Assembly: GCF_900167975.1 (NCBI RefSeq)
Contig: NZ_FUZU01000001.1
Location: 191,001 to 255,000 of the forward strand
Source of the DNA: Ohtaekwangia koreensis
GTDB taxonomy: Bacteria > Bacteroidota > Bacteroidia > Cytophagales > Cyclobacteriaceae
DNA length: 64,000 nt
Reading direction: 5' to 3'
Below the pieces are notes generated by a model. It did no database searches. It was not told where the DNA came from and worked only from the letters and a program-made list of their open reading frames with translations. The position numbers and the translations under genes were made by a program. The number at the start of each line of letters is the position of its first letter. Position 1 is the stretch's first letter. Positions 17,815 to 27,291 of the stretch are shown one piece after another.

Positions 17815-19623
17815 ATGCCCGACATCATCCAGCTCTTACCCGATTCGATTGCTAACCAGATTGCTGCTGGTGAGGTTGTGCAGCGTCCGGCTTCTGCTGT
17901 AAAGGAGTTGATGGAAAATTCCATTGATGCCGGAGCAAAAAATATAAAACTCATCATTAAAGAAGCTGGAAAAACATTGCTGCAAATTATTGATGACGGC
18001 ATCGGTATGTCTGAAACAGATGCCCGCATGAGTCTGGAGCGTCATGCTACTTCGAAGATCCGGAAGGCGGAAGATCTCTTCTCTCTTTTTACAATGGGTT
18101 TTCGCGGTGAAGCTCTTGCTTCTATTGCAGCCGTAGCGCAAGTGGAATTGAAAACACGTCCCGCTGACCAGGAGCTTGGAACGTGCATCGTGGTGGAAGG
18201 ATCAGACATAAAAAAACAAGAGCCCGTTGCCTGCGAAAAAGGAACGAACATCTGTGTTAAAAATTTATTCTTTAATATACCGGCTCGCAGAAATTTCTTA
18301 AAGTCAAATCCTGTCGAGCTGAAACATATCATCGATGAGTTTCAGCGTCTGGCACTGGCTCATCCGGAAATATCATTTTCATTTATACAGGGCGATGAGC
18401 TAGTATATGATTTGCCTGCAACAAAATTAAGTCAGCGTATCGTTGGTCTTTTTGGTAAGTCGTATAAAGAACAACTTGCCACGTGCCAGGAAGAAACGGA
18501 AAATGTAAAAGTATCGGGTTATGTTGGTAAGCCGGATTTTGCTCGGAAAACAAGAGGCGAGCAATTCTTGTTTGTTAATCGCAGATTTATTCGCAGCAAC
18601 TATTTGAATCATGCTGTGATGAATGCCTTTGAAGGATTGATTACCGAAAATAGTTTTCCTTTTTATGTACTCTTCATTGAGATCGATCCGAAGCATATAG
18701 ATGTTAACGTTCATCCTACAAAAACGGAAATCAAGTTTGATGACGAACGCGCGGTATATGCTGTAGTTCGCGCAGCTGTGCGGCAGGCAATCGGCTCCCA
18801 TAACTTAACACCGGCTATAGATTTTAATGCCGATGTTAATTTTATCACAAAGCTTAATAATGCGAGCAACCAATCGAACCAGGTTTATTTTGAAGAACGT
18901 TTTAGTACAGCACTTCACCGCTCCAATGGAGACAACTGGGAAAAACTTTTCGAAGCACGTGAAGTAAAGCCTGATGTCAGCCAACAGGATGAAATGCCTG
19001 CAGTGCATACGTTGCGTTTTGAAAGTGCAATAAATCAACCGGCCCAAACGACTTCAACCGAGGAGAAGACCTTGTTCCAACTTCATGCCCGCTATATCGT
19101 TAAACAGGTGCGGTCGGGCATGATGATTATAGATCAGCAAGCTGCACATGAGCGGATACTTTTTGAGAAGTTTTTGAACCAGCTTAAAAATAAATCAGGT
19201 CAAAGCCAGCAAAGTTTATTTCCGCAAGCGATTACATTTAGCGCAGCAGATTTTGCGTTAGCTCTCGAGATGCAGCAGGAGATAGAAGCGTTGGGATTTC
19301 GCTTTGATGTATTCGGCAAGAATACATTGGTTGTAAATGGTGTGCCGGCTTCTGTAAATGTGGGGAACGAAAAAGAACTGTTCGAAGGTTTAATTGAACA
19401 GTTTAAAGCAAACCAGTCGGAGCTTGCATTGCCGTTGCAGGAGAACCTGTCGCGGGCACTTGCAAGGCGCGCTTCTCTGAAAGCAGGGCAGCCGCTGGTG
19501 CGGGAAGAAATGCAGGCGTTGGTTGATAGTTTGTTTGCGTGTTCAACATCCAACTATTCACCAGACGGCAAGCCGACATTTTTTATTTTTGAATTGAATA
19601 AAATAGAAAGTTATTTTCGATAA
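17815..19623 (+). CDS. mutL: DNA mismatch repair protein MutL
   Basis: The N-terminal GHKL ATPase is textbook: IANQIAAGEVVQRPASAVKE, ENSIDAGA, DDGIGM, the ATP-lid HATSKI and GFRGEALASI. MutL couples MutS recognition to strand incision. The C-terminal endonuclease motif is altered: DQQAAHERILFE starting at Asp440, where the consensus begins DQHA. The C-terminal tail has SPDGKPTFF where nuclease-active relatives usually have a CPHGRP-like segment. Two rhomboid genes follow on the same strand after short gaps. Length (602) is normal. Confidence 0.97.
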   Translation: MPDIIQLLPDSIANQIAAGEVVQRPASAVKELMENSIDAGAKNIKLIIKEAGKTLLQIIDDGIGMSETDARMSLERHATSKIRKAEDLFSLFTMGFRGEALASIAAVAQVELKTRPADQELGTCIVVEGSDIKKQEPVACEKGTNICVKNLFFNIPARRNFLKSNPVELKHIIDEFQRLALAHPEISFSFIQGDELVYDLPATKLSQRIVGLFGKSYKEQLATCQEETENVKVSGYVGKPDFARKTRGEQFLFVNRRFIRSNYLNHAVMNAFEGLITENSFPFYVLFIEIDPKHIDVNVHPTKTEIKFDDERAVYAVVRAAVRQAIGSHNLTPAIDFNADVNFITKLNNASNQSNQVYFEERFSTALHRSNGDNWEKLFEAREVKPDVSQQDEMPAVHTLRFESAINQPAQTTSTEEKTLFQLHARYIVKQVRSGMMIIDQQAAHERILFEKFLNQLKNKSGQSQQSLFPQAITFSAADFALALEMQQEIEALGFRFDVFGKNTLVVNGVPASVNVGNEKELFEGLIEQFKANQSELALPLQENLSRALARRASLKAGQPLVREEMQALVDSLFACSTSNYSPDGKPTFFIFELNKIESYFR

Positions 19624-19666
19624 CCTCTGGCGAAAGCTAGCGTAACAAAGATTAATCTACTGTACT

Positions 19667-20308
19667 ATGTTTAGACTCACACCGGTTGTAAGGAGTATCA
19701 TTATTATAAATGTAATTGTTTTTGTTGCTCAAATGATTGCGCCCAGAATGGATTTTAGCGCATGCTTCGGAGGTCTTGAATATGCATATCAAAATGATGT
19801 AATCACTGGTTTTTTATCCATGTGGAATACACGCACCGATTGTTTTAAACCCTATCAGCTCTTTACCTATATGTTTGTGCATGGCGGGTTTACGCACATA
19901 TTCTTTAATATGCTAAGTCTTGCGTTCATGGGGCCGATGCTTGAATCACATTGGGGAACAAAGCGTTTTACGATGTTCTATATGGTAACGGGTATTGGAG
20001 CCGGAGTATTCAATATTATAGTAGATCTGTTTTTTGGAGTAGGCACTTTCGGTATAATGATGGGAGCATCAGGAGCTATATATGGTATTTTGATGGGCTT
20101 TGGAATGATATTTCCGAACATGGAAATTATGTTGTTAATTCCTCCTATACCTATCAAGGCAAAGTATCTTGTATTGATACTTGGAGGCTTGAACTTTTTT
20201 ATGGATAGAAGCGGAAATGTTGCCCATTTTGCTCATTTAGGAGGGGTGATTTTTGCTTTTCTTTTAATTTCCGCGTGGAGGAAACAAGGTGGTAACGATT
20301 GGAGTTAA
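19667..20308 (+). CDS. Rhomboid intramembrane serine protease 1
   Basis: A six-helix membrane protease of 213 residues. The catalytic dyad is visible as the GASGAIYG serine motif and the later HFAHLGGV histidine in the last helix. The HGGFTHIFFNM segment in helix 2 is the conserved Gly-x-x-His-x-x-x-Asn region. It cleaves transmembrane substrates inside the membrane; the substrate is unknown. It sits 43 bases after mutL and 37 bases before a second rhomboid. Confidence 0.92.
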   Translation: MFRLTPVVRSIIIINVIVFVAQMIAPRMDFSACFGGLEYAYQNDVITGFLSMWNTRTDCFKPYQLFTYMFVHGGFTHIFFNMLSLAFMGPMLESHWGTKRFTMFYMVTGIGAGVFNIIVDLFFGVGTFGIMMGASGAIYGILMGFGMIFPNMEIMLLIPPIPIKAKYLVLILGGLNFFMDRSGNVAHFAHLGGVIFAFLLISAWRKQGGNDWS

Positions 20309-20345
20309 AAAAATAGTTTGTAAAGGACTGTTATAGGATTGAACT

Positions 20346-21254
20346 ATGTTTGACGAATTCAAGAACGCATTTAACCGGTATAACAACGCTCATGTACAGT
20401 TGATCATCATCAACGTGGTAGTGTTTTTGGCTTTGGGGATTTTATATGTAGTTGCAAAAATTTCTCAGACTCAACCAATTTTTCAGATAGTATATGATCA
20501 ATTTACATTACCATCTGTACTTTCAGAATTTGTTACGAAGCCGTGGACGTTAATAACATATGCATTCGCTCACCATTTCAGTTACGAGTTTAATGAAGTG
20601 GGCATTTCTCATATATTCTTTAACCTGCTGGTATTTTATTGGTTTGCCAAGTTGTTTGTGGAGTACTTGGGGAGTGATAAGCTAATTGCAGTTTATATAT
20701 TAGGCGGATTAAGCGGCGGTGCATTATACTTGCTGCTATATAATACTGTCCCATTTTTTATACAGCAGCCAAGTTTACTGGTAGGTTCATCAGCAGCGGT
20801 CTATGCTGTTGTTACAGCAGCAGCAACCTTACTTCCGGAGTACACTTTCTTCCTTTTGTTTATCGGGCCAATTCGTATAAAGTATATAGCAGCTTTTTAT
20901 ATAGCAATTTCTTTCCTTTTGTCGGTTGGTTCAAATGCCGGTGGCAACATTGCCCATCTTGGTGGAGCACTGATTGGCTTTATATACATTAAGCAACTGC
21001 AGGCAGGTTCGAACTGGGGAGGCTGGATCACCGCTACGCTGGATTGGATCAAAGGACTTTTCAAGCCGCGTTTGAAAGTAAAAGTATCCTATCGCAATGA
21101 AGATACTTCGTCTTTCAAAAACGCCAAGCCAAAGGGCTCCTCCATATCGCAAGCAGAGATTGATGCCATCCTGGATAAAATTTCTGATGGCGGCTATGAG
21201 AGTTTAACCAAGGAGGAAAAAGATAAACTCTTCAACGCCAGCAAAAAGCAATAA
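20346..21254 (+). CDS. Rhomboid intramembrane serine protease 2
   Basis: This second rhomboid (302 residues) is larger because of a ~90-residue cytosolic C-terminal tail. The serine motif is GSSAAVYA and the histidine is in GGNIAHLGGALIG; the helix 2 motif is ISHIFFNLLVF. The tail ends with ISQAEIDAILDKISDGGYESL, a short helical segment common after Bacteroidota rhomboids. It is adjacent to the first rhomboid on the same strand, so one operon with mutL is likely. The two may act on different substrates. Confidence 0.92.
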   Translation: MFDEFKNAFNRYNNAHVQLIIINVVVFLALGILYVVAKISQTQPIFQIVYDQFTLPSVLSEFVTKPWTLITYAFAHHFSYEFNEVGISHIFFNLLVFYWFAKLFVEYLGSDKLIAVYILGGLSGGALYLLLYNTVPFFIQQPSLLVGSSAAVYAVVTAAATLLPEYTFFLLFIGPIRIKYIAAFYIAISFLLSVGSNAGGNIAHLGGALIGFIYIKQLQAGSNWGGWITATLDWIKGLFKPRLKVKVSYRNEDTSSFKNAKPKGSSISQAEIDAILDKISDGGYESLTKEEKDKLFNASKKQ

Positions 21255-21264
21255 TCTTAATTCT

Positions 21265-22509
21265 TTATCGTACAATCAGAGCGTTGGCTACCCATTGGTA
21301 GATCAGCACTCCGAATATGAATACATTCGACAGCATTCCTATTTCTCCTGTGTTCATAAATTCGTACATCGCGCCAATGCCTGTCAATGCCAGGAAACCT
21401 GTATATACCATGAGTATAGTTCTTGAACTTTTCTTAACAGGATTATACATGGACGACAATGGAATCATCATGGCGATACCGAAAATGCCGAGCATCATAA
21501 ACAGGAAATTGCCTGTAAGTAATAATCCTGCAAAACCGGCAATACTCACGAGTAGCGATATACCCACCAGGTTGGATGAACTGATCTCCTCCTCTCTAAG
21601 CGCATAGCGACCATAAACATTGAGACGGAGAAATAAATTGGAAAGCGGAGTGATCACCCAGGTAGATATAGCGAAAGCCATATATAGATATACAATTGGG
21701 TAAAGAAGAGGTGCTAGTGCAGGATTACTCTCTGCAACATTTCGCAAAACCCGTACACCTATATATAGTCCGATGATAATGATCCACTGCTGCTGTCCCT
21801 TAAAATTTGATATCCAGAAAGAATACTTCAGGAAAATCCTGTAGAACCAATATCGTGCTTTCAGTCCTTCTACCAATCCCGCTTTTGCATATGTATAGTT
21901 CGGATTGATCTTTAAGGCTTCACGAAAATGCTCCAACGCTTTTTTGTGCTCACCTTTCTCAAGCAAGCTCCAGCCAAGATTTGTATGCGTTAATTCATTC
22001 TCAGGATTTTTATTAAGGGCTTCCTGTATAGTAGAATATGCTTCTTCTTTTTTGTCAAGTTTATAGAGTGCTGTAGAGCGTGCGTTAAGACACTGCAAAT
22101 TATCGGGATCATTTTCTAATCCGTTGTTGGCATACTCAAGCGCTTCCTTCCATTCTTTTTGGTTGAGCTTGATGGCAGCAAGCAAGCCCAGGTAATCGGC
22201 ATTGTGAGGATCATACGCTATAGCATTCCTGATAAATTTCTCGGAATCTTTCAGCTTATCAGCCTTGAAGTAAAACAGAGACTGCAGGTATAGCAAGTAG
22301 TCGTTGTCCGGTTCCTGGCCAATTGCACTCTGAATTATCTGGATCGCTTCAGGTTGCCTGTCCAATTCAGAAAGACAGATAGCAAACAACGCCAACGCCT
22401 GCGTGTTGTTGGGATCTTGTGCAAGTATAGAACGTAGCTCTGTCTCGGCATCCTTGTAACGTTGTTGAGTTACCAGCTGCTGAGCTCTTTCCAATTGTGA
22501 TTGAATCAT
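21265..22509 (-). CDS. TPR protein with C-terminal membrane domain
   Basis: The first 200 residues are a run of tetratricopeptide repeats (for example NPNNTQALALFAICLSELDR, then DPDNLQCLNARSTALYKLDK and NPENELTHTNLGWSLLEKGE). They are followed by about five membrane helices (WIIIIGLYIGVRVL, VGISLLVSIAGFAGLLLTG and others). The start ATG overlaps the stop of the TPR-AAA+ gene by 4 bases, so the two are translationally coupled. The membrane part may anchor a complex in which the AAA+ protein acts at the inner membrane; that is inference. Confidence 0.8.
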   Translation of the reverse strand: MIQSQLERAQQLVTQQRYKDAETELRSILAQDPNNTQALALFAICLSELDRQPEAIQIIQSAIGQEPDNDYLLYLQSLFYFKADKLKDSEKFIRNAIAYDPHNADYLGLLAAIKLNQKEWKEALEYANNGLENDPDNLQCLNARSTALYKLDKKEEAYSTIQEALNKNPENELTHTNLGWSLLEKGEHKKALEHFREALKINPNYTYAKAGLVEGLKARYWFYRIFLKYSFWISNFKGQQQWIIIIGLYIGVRVLRNVAESNPALAPLLYPIVYLYMAFAISTWVITPLSNLFLRLNVYGRYALREEEISSSNLVGISLLVSIAGFAGLLLTGNFLFMMLGIFGIAMMIPLSSMYNPVKKSSRTILMVYTGFLALTGIGAMYEFMNTGEIGMLSNVFIFGVLIYQWVANALIVR

Positions 22510-23828
22510 TTCTTGATTTTTAAATACTCCAGAATTTCATCGTATAGTCCCGAGTCGTTTGCATACAACGCATAGTTACGGGCCGTATTAAACCATTCTT
22601 TTGTTGACGGCTTAACTTGTTTAAGAGAAGCTAACAGATCCTTGGTACGTATAGGTTGAGGTATACCTTTCTCAAATGACTCTCTTAATTTTTCTTCAAT
22701 GGTAACATCGATCACAGCACGGAGATCTGCTCCTGAAAAATCAGAAGTCTGCTTTGCCAGTGCGTTGTAATCAATGTTATCAACCGGCTTCTCCTTTAGT
22801 AATATTTTCAGGATAGAATTTCTTCCCTCTACATCCGGAGGTTGAACGAATACAATACGGTCGAATCTTCCGGGTCTTCGAAATGCAGCATCGAGATGCC
22901 ATGGAGCATTGGTTGCTCCCAGGATCAATACACCATCATTGGAAGAATCTAACCCATCCATCTCCGTAAGGAATTGATTGATCAATGTTTTACTAGAAGA
23001 ATGACGCATGTCCGAACGACTTGCTCCCAATGCATCGATCTCATCGAAGAACAAAACACAAGGCGTTCTTCTGCGTGCAAGCTCAAAAAGTTCATGGAGC
23101 TTTCGCTCACTTTGTCCACTCCACATATCGAGTACATCATGTATACCTACCGATATAAAACTTGCATTGATTTGCCCGGCAGTAGCACGCGCTAAATGAG
23201 TCTTGCCACATCCGGGAGGTCCATATAGTAAAATACCTCCGCCTACTTTTTTTCCATATGCTTTATATAGCTCCGGGTGAAGCAGCGGCTGTATAATTTT
23301 TATTCTGATCTCTTCTTTAACTTTTGTCATTCCCCCTACATCATCAAAGTTGATAGTAGGTCGTTCCATATCACGAACTTCTTGTTCTATGGAATTCAAT
23401 AATTCTTCTACTTCACCTTGCGGCATGGCAGGCTTGCGGAAGTATTGATCGAGCTCATCATCGAGTAAGGAAGGATTCAGTTGCAGCGCTTGCTTGTAAT
23501 AATCAATCGCTTTACTACTTTCTTCATTTCGCAGGAGCGCTTTGCTTAAAAGCATCAGTAGACTGACATCATTCGGCTTTAGTTCGATGACGTCTTCCAG
23601 GATAACAATTGCCGTGGAGTATTTTTCCTGTGCGAAGTAAATTTTAGCAAGACCAGCTTTAGCCTGTATATTTTGAGGCTCAGCTTCCAGCACAACCTTA
23701 TACTCTGCTTCTGCTTCCTGAATCAGTTTGTTGTTAAGCAATGCTTCTGCCAGTGTTAATCGTAATGGAATATTCTGCGGAGAAAGCTTGAGCGCCTCGC
23801 GTAAATTCTGGATGAGTTCGTCCTGCAT
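22506..23828 (-). CDS. TPR-AAA+ ATPase (FtsH/Cdc48-like module)
   Basis: About 130 N-terminal residues form TPR repeats. They are followed by an AAA module with Walker A GPPGCGKTHLARA, Walker B VLFFDEIDALG, sensor 1 LILGATNAPWHLD and the second region of homology AFRRPGRFDRIVFV. The module has no protease domain, so it is a remodelling ATPase. The ATG at 23828 (MQDELIQNLREAL) is preferred over a start 48 bases upstream. It overlaps the next TPR-membrane gene by 4 bases. The neighbour and the shared TPRs suggest a joint membrane-linked complex. Confidence 0.9.
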   Translation of the reverse strand: MQDELIQNLREALKLSPQNIPLRLTLAEALLNNKLIQEAEAEYKVVLEAEPQNIQAKAGLAKIYFAQEKYSTAIVILEDVIELKPNDVSLLMLLSKALLRNEESSKAIDYYKQALQLNPSLLDDELDQYFRKPAMPQGEVEELLNSIEQEVRDMERPTINFDDVGGMTKVKEEIRIKIIQPLLHPELYKAYGKKVGGGILLYGPPGCGKTHLARATAGQINASFISVGIHDVLDMWSGQSERKLHELFELARRRTPCVLFFDEIDALGASRSDMRHSSSKTLINQFLTEMDGLDSSNDGVLILGATNAPWHLDAAFRRPGRFDRIVFVQPPDVEGRNSILKILLKEKPVDNIDYNALAKQTSDFSGADLRAVIDVTIEEKLRESFEKGIPQPIRTKDLLASLKQVKPSTKEWFNTARNYALYANDSGLYDEILEYLKIKK

Positions 23829-23956
23829 AATGACACAATTTGACTGAAAGATGCAAAGATTGATTAGCTCTCGCAATACGATTTACACGATATCCTTACA
23901 GACTTAGCACTTCCTGTATCTGGATATAGTCTTTTTTTGTTTCGTGTTTATAGATT

Positions 23957-25852
23957 TTAATGACTGTTTCTCATAAGATCCTGACAATTCTCGCAAAACG
24001 TTTTTTTAATGAAGTTATCGTCTAGCAGTTGAAATGAAATGCCACCCTTTCCAACTGGATCAAACAAGTGACAGAAGCGATCTTTGTTTTGGTCTATAGC
24101 ATTAAGCATGATAGTTCTGTAGGATGGCCCTGAAGTGTAGTGCTTATCATAGATGGTAAGTGATAAATAGTAAAAGACCAGATCTTCAGAAACATTCAAC
24201 GATTTTATTCGGGGCTCAAGGGTTTTTCGAGCCCAATCAAACTTGCTGTAGTAAGAAAAATACTTGGCCAGGTTAACTAAGTCCTGATCTTTGAGTTGCA
24301 ATGGTTTGTATGATTCATAGTTGAATTTAACAGCCTTATCTTTTTCGACATAATGGCGATTTCGGATATGCGACTCCGAAAGAATAATATGATAATTGAT
24401 GAGTAATCTTCTGACGAGATTATCATGTATACCTATTTTTCGTAACGATTCAATTTCTTTCATTAGCACCGGAGGATCAACGAGAATTTTTGATTGAAGC
24501 CAGGACTGAAGCTTCAATGCACAGAGGTTGTATTTTATTTTTGGATTCCTGGGAATGATGCGGTCCAGTTCTTCAAACGTTTTGATTGCTTCGAATACTT
24601 CATAAGAATTGTTCTCGTATAGAAATGAAGCATTATTGATTAGCAAACTTCCATACTCCAGTGAAGGTGGTACTTCTAGCTCCTGAATAAAATGCTCTGG
24701 AATTTCCTGCCTTTGAATTTTATAAAATATGATTTGCTGCAGGTAAAGTGCTTCATCAATATTTTTTTGTGCTATAGTCTGTTGAAAATATTTTTTTAAT
24801 TCTTCCTGATTGCTTTCCCTATACGACAGTCGTTTCTCAAGTGTAATCTGAATCAATGCTTTTCTGTGCTTACGCAAAACAGGTTCTAGTGTTGATAGCA
24901 GGGTAGGTGACTTAAGTTTTTCTTTGATCTCATCTTTATTTAACGTCATCCAACTGGTATATCCGGTCGCGGCAATATCATTCAGAAATTCCACCCAGTT
25001 CTCTGAAGCTTCAATGCTTGATTCTATTGTTTCAGATTGGAAAGATTGCAATGCTGCAACAATACTCTGGGCGCGTTGATTCTGGAGTTTAAGATTTCTT
25101 TCATAAGATCCTTCCACAGATGTATAGGCCTTTATTGAAATAGTCTTTATGGCATAGTCAGTGATTTGCAGCGAGTCGTACAAAGGTTTTATGTCCTCCG
25201 GTTTATACTCTGATTTGCTCCTTTCAAAAGGTATTGTGAAATGAAGAGTTTTACTGAGCTCTTTATATTTCTCCTGAATTTTCTCGGGCGTAAGTGTGTC
25301 GTAATACATTCCCATCTCCAATAACTTCCATCCGTTAACATCCAGGTTGATGATGCTGGATGAATAACATAGATTTTTATTGTTCAACAGGATGTAGTTA
25401 ACTTCTATATTTTCTTTGTTTATAGTGGAAGGTATCATTCCTGCGAAAATTTTAACATTGCCGGAAGGGGTTGTCATTCGTTTCTTGATACCCTCCCGAT
25501 AAAGAGGAGGTAGGAGCAAGCCTCGGTGCGACCAGCTTCCTGCAAACCGACTTATATTATCACATTGGTATTGGCTACTCTGCATGATATCAACGGCAAT
25601 GCCATCATTTTTTGATTCAATGATTTTAGAAAACCATTCGAAGTCATTATAGATTAGAAATATACTATCACCAGAAAAGACAGTACCAAAACGAACATCT
25701 TCAGGAGCGTTCTTCAATACATCATAAAGTCTTTTGCAATCTTTATTGATATTCTTCGGACGTTTGATGTCGTAATTTTCACGATTGGTAATCTGGGCAT
25801 AGCCAATCATAGTGGCCAGTGTGAGAGAAAAGGCCAGTGCAAATTTCTTCAT
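23957..25852 (-). CDS. Exported protein with degenerate OmpA-like segment
   Basis: This 631-residue protein has a signal peptide (ALAFSLTLATMIGYAQ). Around residue 240, ISIKAYTSVEGSYERNLKLQ and the following NQRAQSIVAAL resemble the OmpA C-terminal peptidoglycan-binding core (G-x-T-D-x-x-G...N-x-x-L-x-x-x-R-A), but the Asp is lost. The rest is helical, with a CENC pair near the C-terminus. Function is unknown; a periplasmic or outer-membrane scaffold is possible. It is a single gene, co-directional with rlmN upstream. Confidence 0.65.
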   Translation of the reverse strand: MKKFALAFSLTLATMIGYAQITNRENYDIKRPKNINKDCKRLYDVLKNAPEDVRFGTVFSGDSIFLIYNDFEWFSKIIESKNDGIAVDIMQSSQYQCDNISRFAGSWSHRGLLLPPLYREGIKKRMTTPSGNVKIFAGMIPSTINKENIEVNYILLNNKNLCYSSSIINLDVNGWKLLEMGMYYDTLTPEKIQEKYKELSKTLHFTIPFERSKSEYKPEDIKPLYDSLQITDYAIKTISIKAYTSVEGSYERNLKLQNQRAQSIVAALQSFQSETIESSIEASENWVEFLNDIAATGYTSWMTLNKDEIKEKLKSPTLLSTLEPVLRKHRKALIQITLEKRLSYRESNQEELKKYFQQTIAQKNIDEALYLQQIIFYKIQRQEIPEHFIQELEVPPSLEYGSLLINNASFLYENNSYEVFEAIKTFEELDRIIPRNPKIKYNLCALKLQSWLQSKILVDPPVLMKEIESLRKIGIHDNLVRRLLINYHIILSESHIRNRHYVEKDKAVKFNYESYKPLQLKDQDLVNLAKYFSYYSKFDWARKTLEPRIKSLNVSEDLVFYYLSLTIYDKHYTSGPSYRTIMLNAIDQNKDRFCHLFDPVGKGGISFQLLDDNFIKKTFCENCQDLMRNSH

Positions 25853-25912
25853 ACGACTTTAAAAGTATAATAGCCGGAATGCTATTTAGTAACAGTAAAC
25901 CAAATGTAATCT

Positions 25913-26959
25913 TTACGATTTATTCGCCAACTGCCCGCAGGCGGCATCTATATCTTTACCACGGCTTTTACGGATGCGTGTGGTCACGCCATGACTTTCC
26001 AGCAGATGCATATACATTTCAAGTGCCTCTGTTGAAGCTTGCTGAAACTCTCCGTCATCGATTGGATTGTATTCAATAAGATTTACTTTGGAAGGAATGA
26101 CTTTACTGAATTTTAACAGCGCCCGCGCATGTTCTTCCGTATCGTTAATACCTCTCCACACAACGTACTCGTAGGTTACTTTGCGTTTTGTTTTGTCATA
26201 CCAATAGCGAAGTGCATCGGCTAATTCATCCAACGGGTTTGTATCATTTATAGGCATGATAGACGAACGAGTTTTATCAAGGGCCGAGTGAAGTGATACA
26301 GCTAGGTTAAACTTCACACCATCGTCTGCCATCTTCATAATCATCTTTGCTATACCCACGGTAGAAACTGTGATTCGCTTCGATGCCATGTTCAAGCCTT
26401 TCTGCGAAGTAATTTTTTCAATCGCAGAAATTACGTTCGAGTAATTGAGCAACGGTTCGCCCATACCCATGAAAACTATATTTGTAAGCGGACGACCAAA
26501 AAACAATTCCGATTGTTCCTTGATAGCCACTACCTGATCATATATTTCGTCAGGAGTTAAATTACGTTGACGCTTTAATCTTGCCGTAGCGCAGAATTTG
26601 CAGGCGAGACTACATCCTACTTGAGAGGAAACGCATGCAGTGATTCTTTTTTCTGTAGGAATTAGAACCGACTCCACTACCATGCCGTCAAAGAGCGTAA
26701 CGGCATTCTTGATTGTTCCATCCGAGCTACGCTGCATGTTGTCAACCTTGATGTGGTTGATCGTGAAATGTTCCTTCAGCATATCGCGTAAGCCAATGGA
26801 AAGATTCGTCATCTGGTCAAAGCTCTTGGCAGATTTATTCCAGAGCCATTCATAGACCTGCTGAGCCCTGAATGCTTTCTCCCCATGCTGCACGAAAAAT
26901 TCCTTTAATTCGTCCAGTTTAAGCTTCCGTATATCGCGTTTTGAAACCGTCTCCACCAT
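25913..26959 (-). CDS. rlmN: 23S rRNA/tRNA (adenine-C2)-methyltransferase RlmN
   Basis: Radical SAM methyltransferase that makes m2A2503 in 23S rRNA and m2A37 in some tRNAs. The radical SAM cluster motif is CSLACKFC in the usual CxxxCxxC spacing. VFMGMGEPLLNYSNV is the SAM-binding GEP region, and the essential C-terminal Cys is in DAACGQLA. Length 348 is normal and the ATG at 26959 is the natural start. The toxin remnant ends 28 bases upstream of the gene. Confidence 0.96.
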   Translation of the reverse strand: MVETVSKRDIRKLKLDELKEFFVQHGEKAFRAQQVYEWLWNKSAKSFDQMTNLSIGLRDMLKEHFTINHIKVDNMQRSSDGTIKNAVTLFDGMVVESVLIPTEKRITACVSSQVGCSLACKFCATARLKRQRNLTPDEIYDQVVAIKEQSELFFGRPLTNIVFMGMGEPLLNYSNVISAIEKITSQKGLNMASKRITVSTVGIAKMIMKMADDGVKFNLAVSLHSALDKTRSSIMPINDTNPLDELADALRYWYDKTKRKVTYEYVVWRGINDTEEHARALLKFSKVIPSKVNLIEYNPIDDGEFQQASTEALEMYMHLLESHGVTTRIRKSRGKDIDAACGQLANKS

Positions 26960-26987
26960 AACAAGAGCAAAGGTACGGAAGAAAGTT

Positions 26988-27291
26988 TTAACCTTTCATG
27001 CCCGAAGGGTGCTGTCGTGAATCAAAAATATCGGTTATGTAAACCGATTCATTTTCAATATAATAAAATGATTTTATAGGGACCTTCGATCAATCTGCGA
27101 TGATGTTTTGAGAGATGGGTGAGATAGTCTTCTGCCTGCCCTAAAAATTGCCGCGTCTTAAGTGAATCTATCTTCGCTAAAATACCTTCCGCTATCTCTT
27201 CTATCTTTTCTTCGGGAACTCCCTGAAATTTGAGGAAGTCAATTGAACGTTTAAAATTTTCTCTTGCCTGTAACGTAAAAACAATCTTCAC
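26988..27291 (-). pseudogene. ParE/RelE-type toxin gene with one-base frameshift
   Basis: Starting from GTG at 27291, directly after the antitoxin stop, the frame gives a 78-residue protein ending at a TGA at 27055-27057. The sequence is ParE/RelE-like up to HRRLIEGPYKII. One frame over, the DNA continues YYIENESVYITDIFDSRQHP to a stop at 26988-26990, which is exactly the C-terminal part expected of the family. One extra T in a TTTT run (around 27064-27069, forward AAAA) explains the shift. Restored length is about 100 residues. The truncated form lacks the C-terminal strand and conserved DSRQ-type tail and is probably inactive. A sequencing error is possible. Confidence 0.72.

Noticed and set aside
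17706-18029. 107-codon minus-strand frame across the mutL start
   Set aside because: Overlaps the conserved ATPase domain of mutL and has no family-like sequence.
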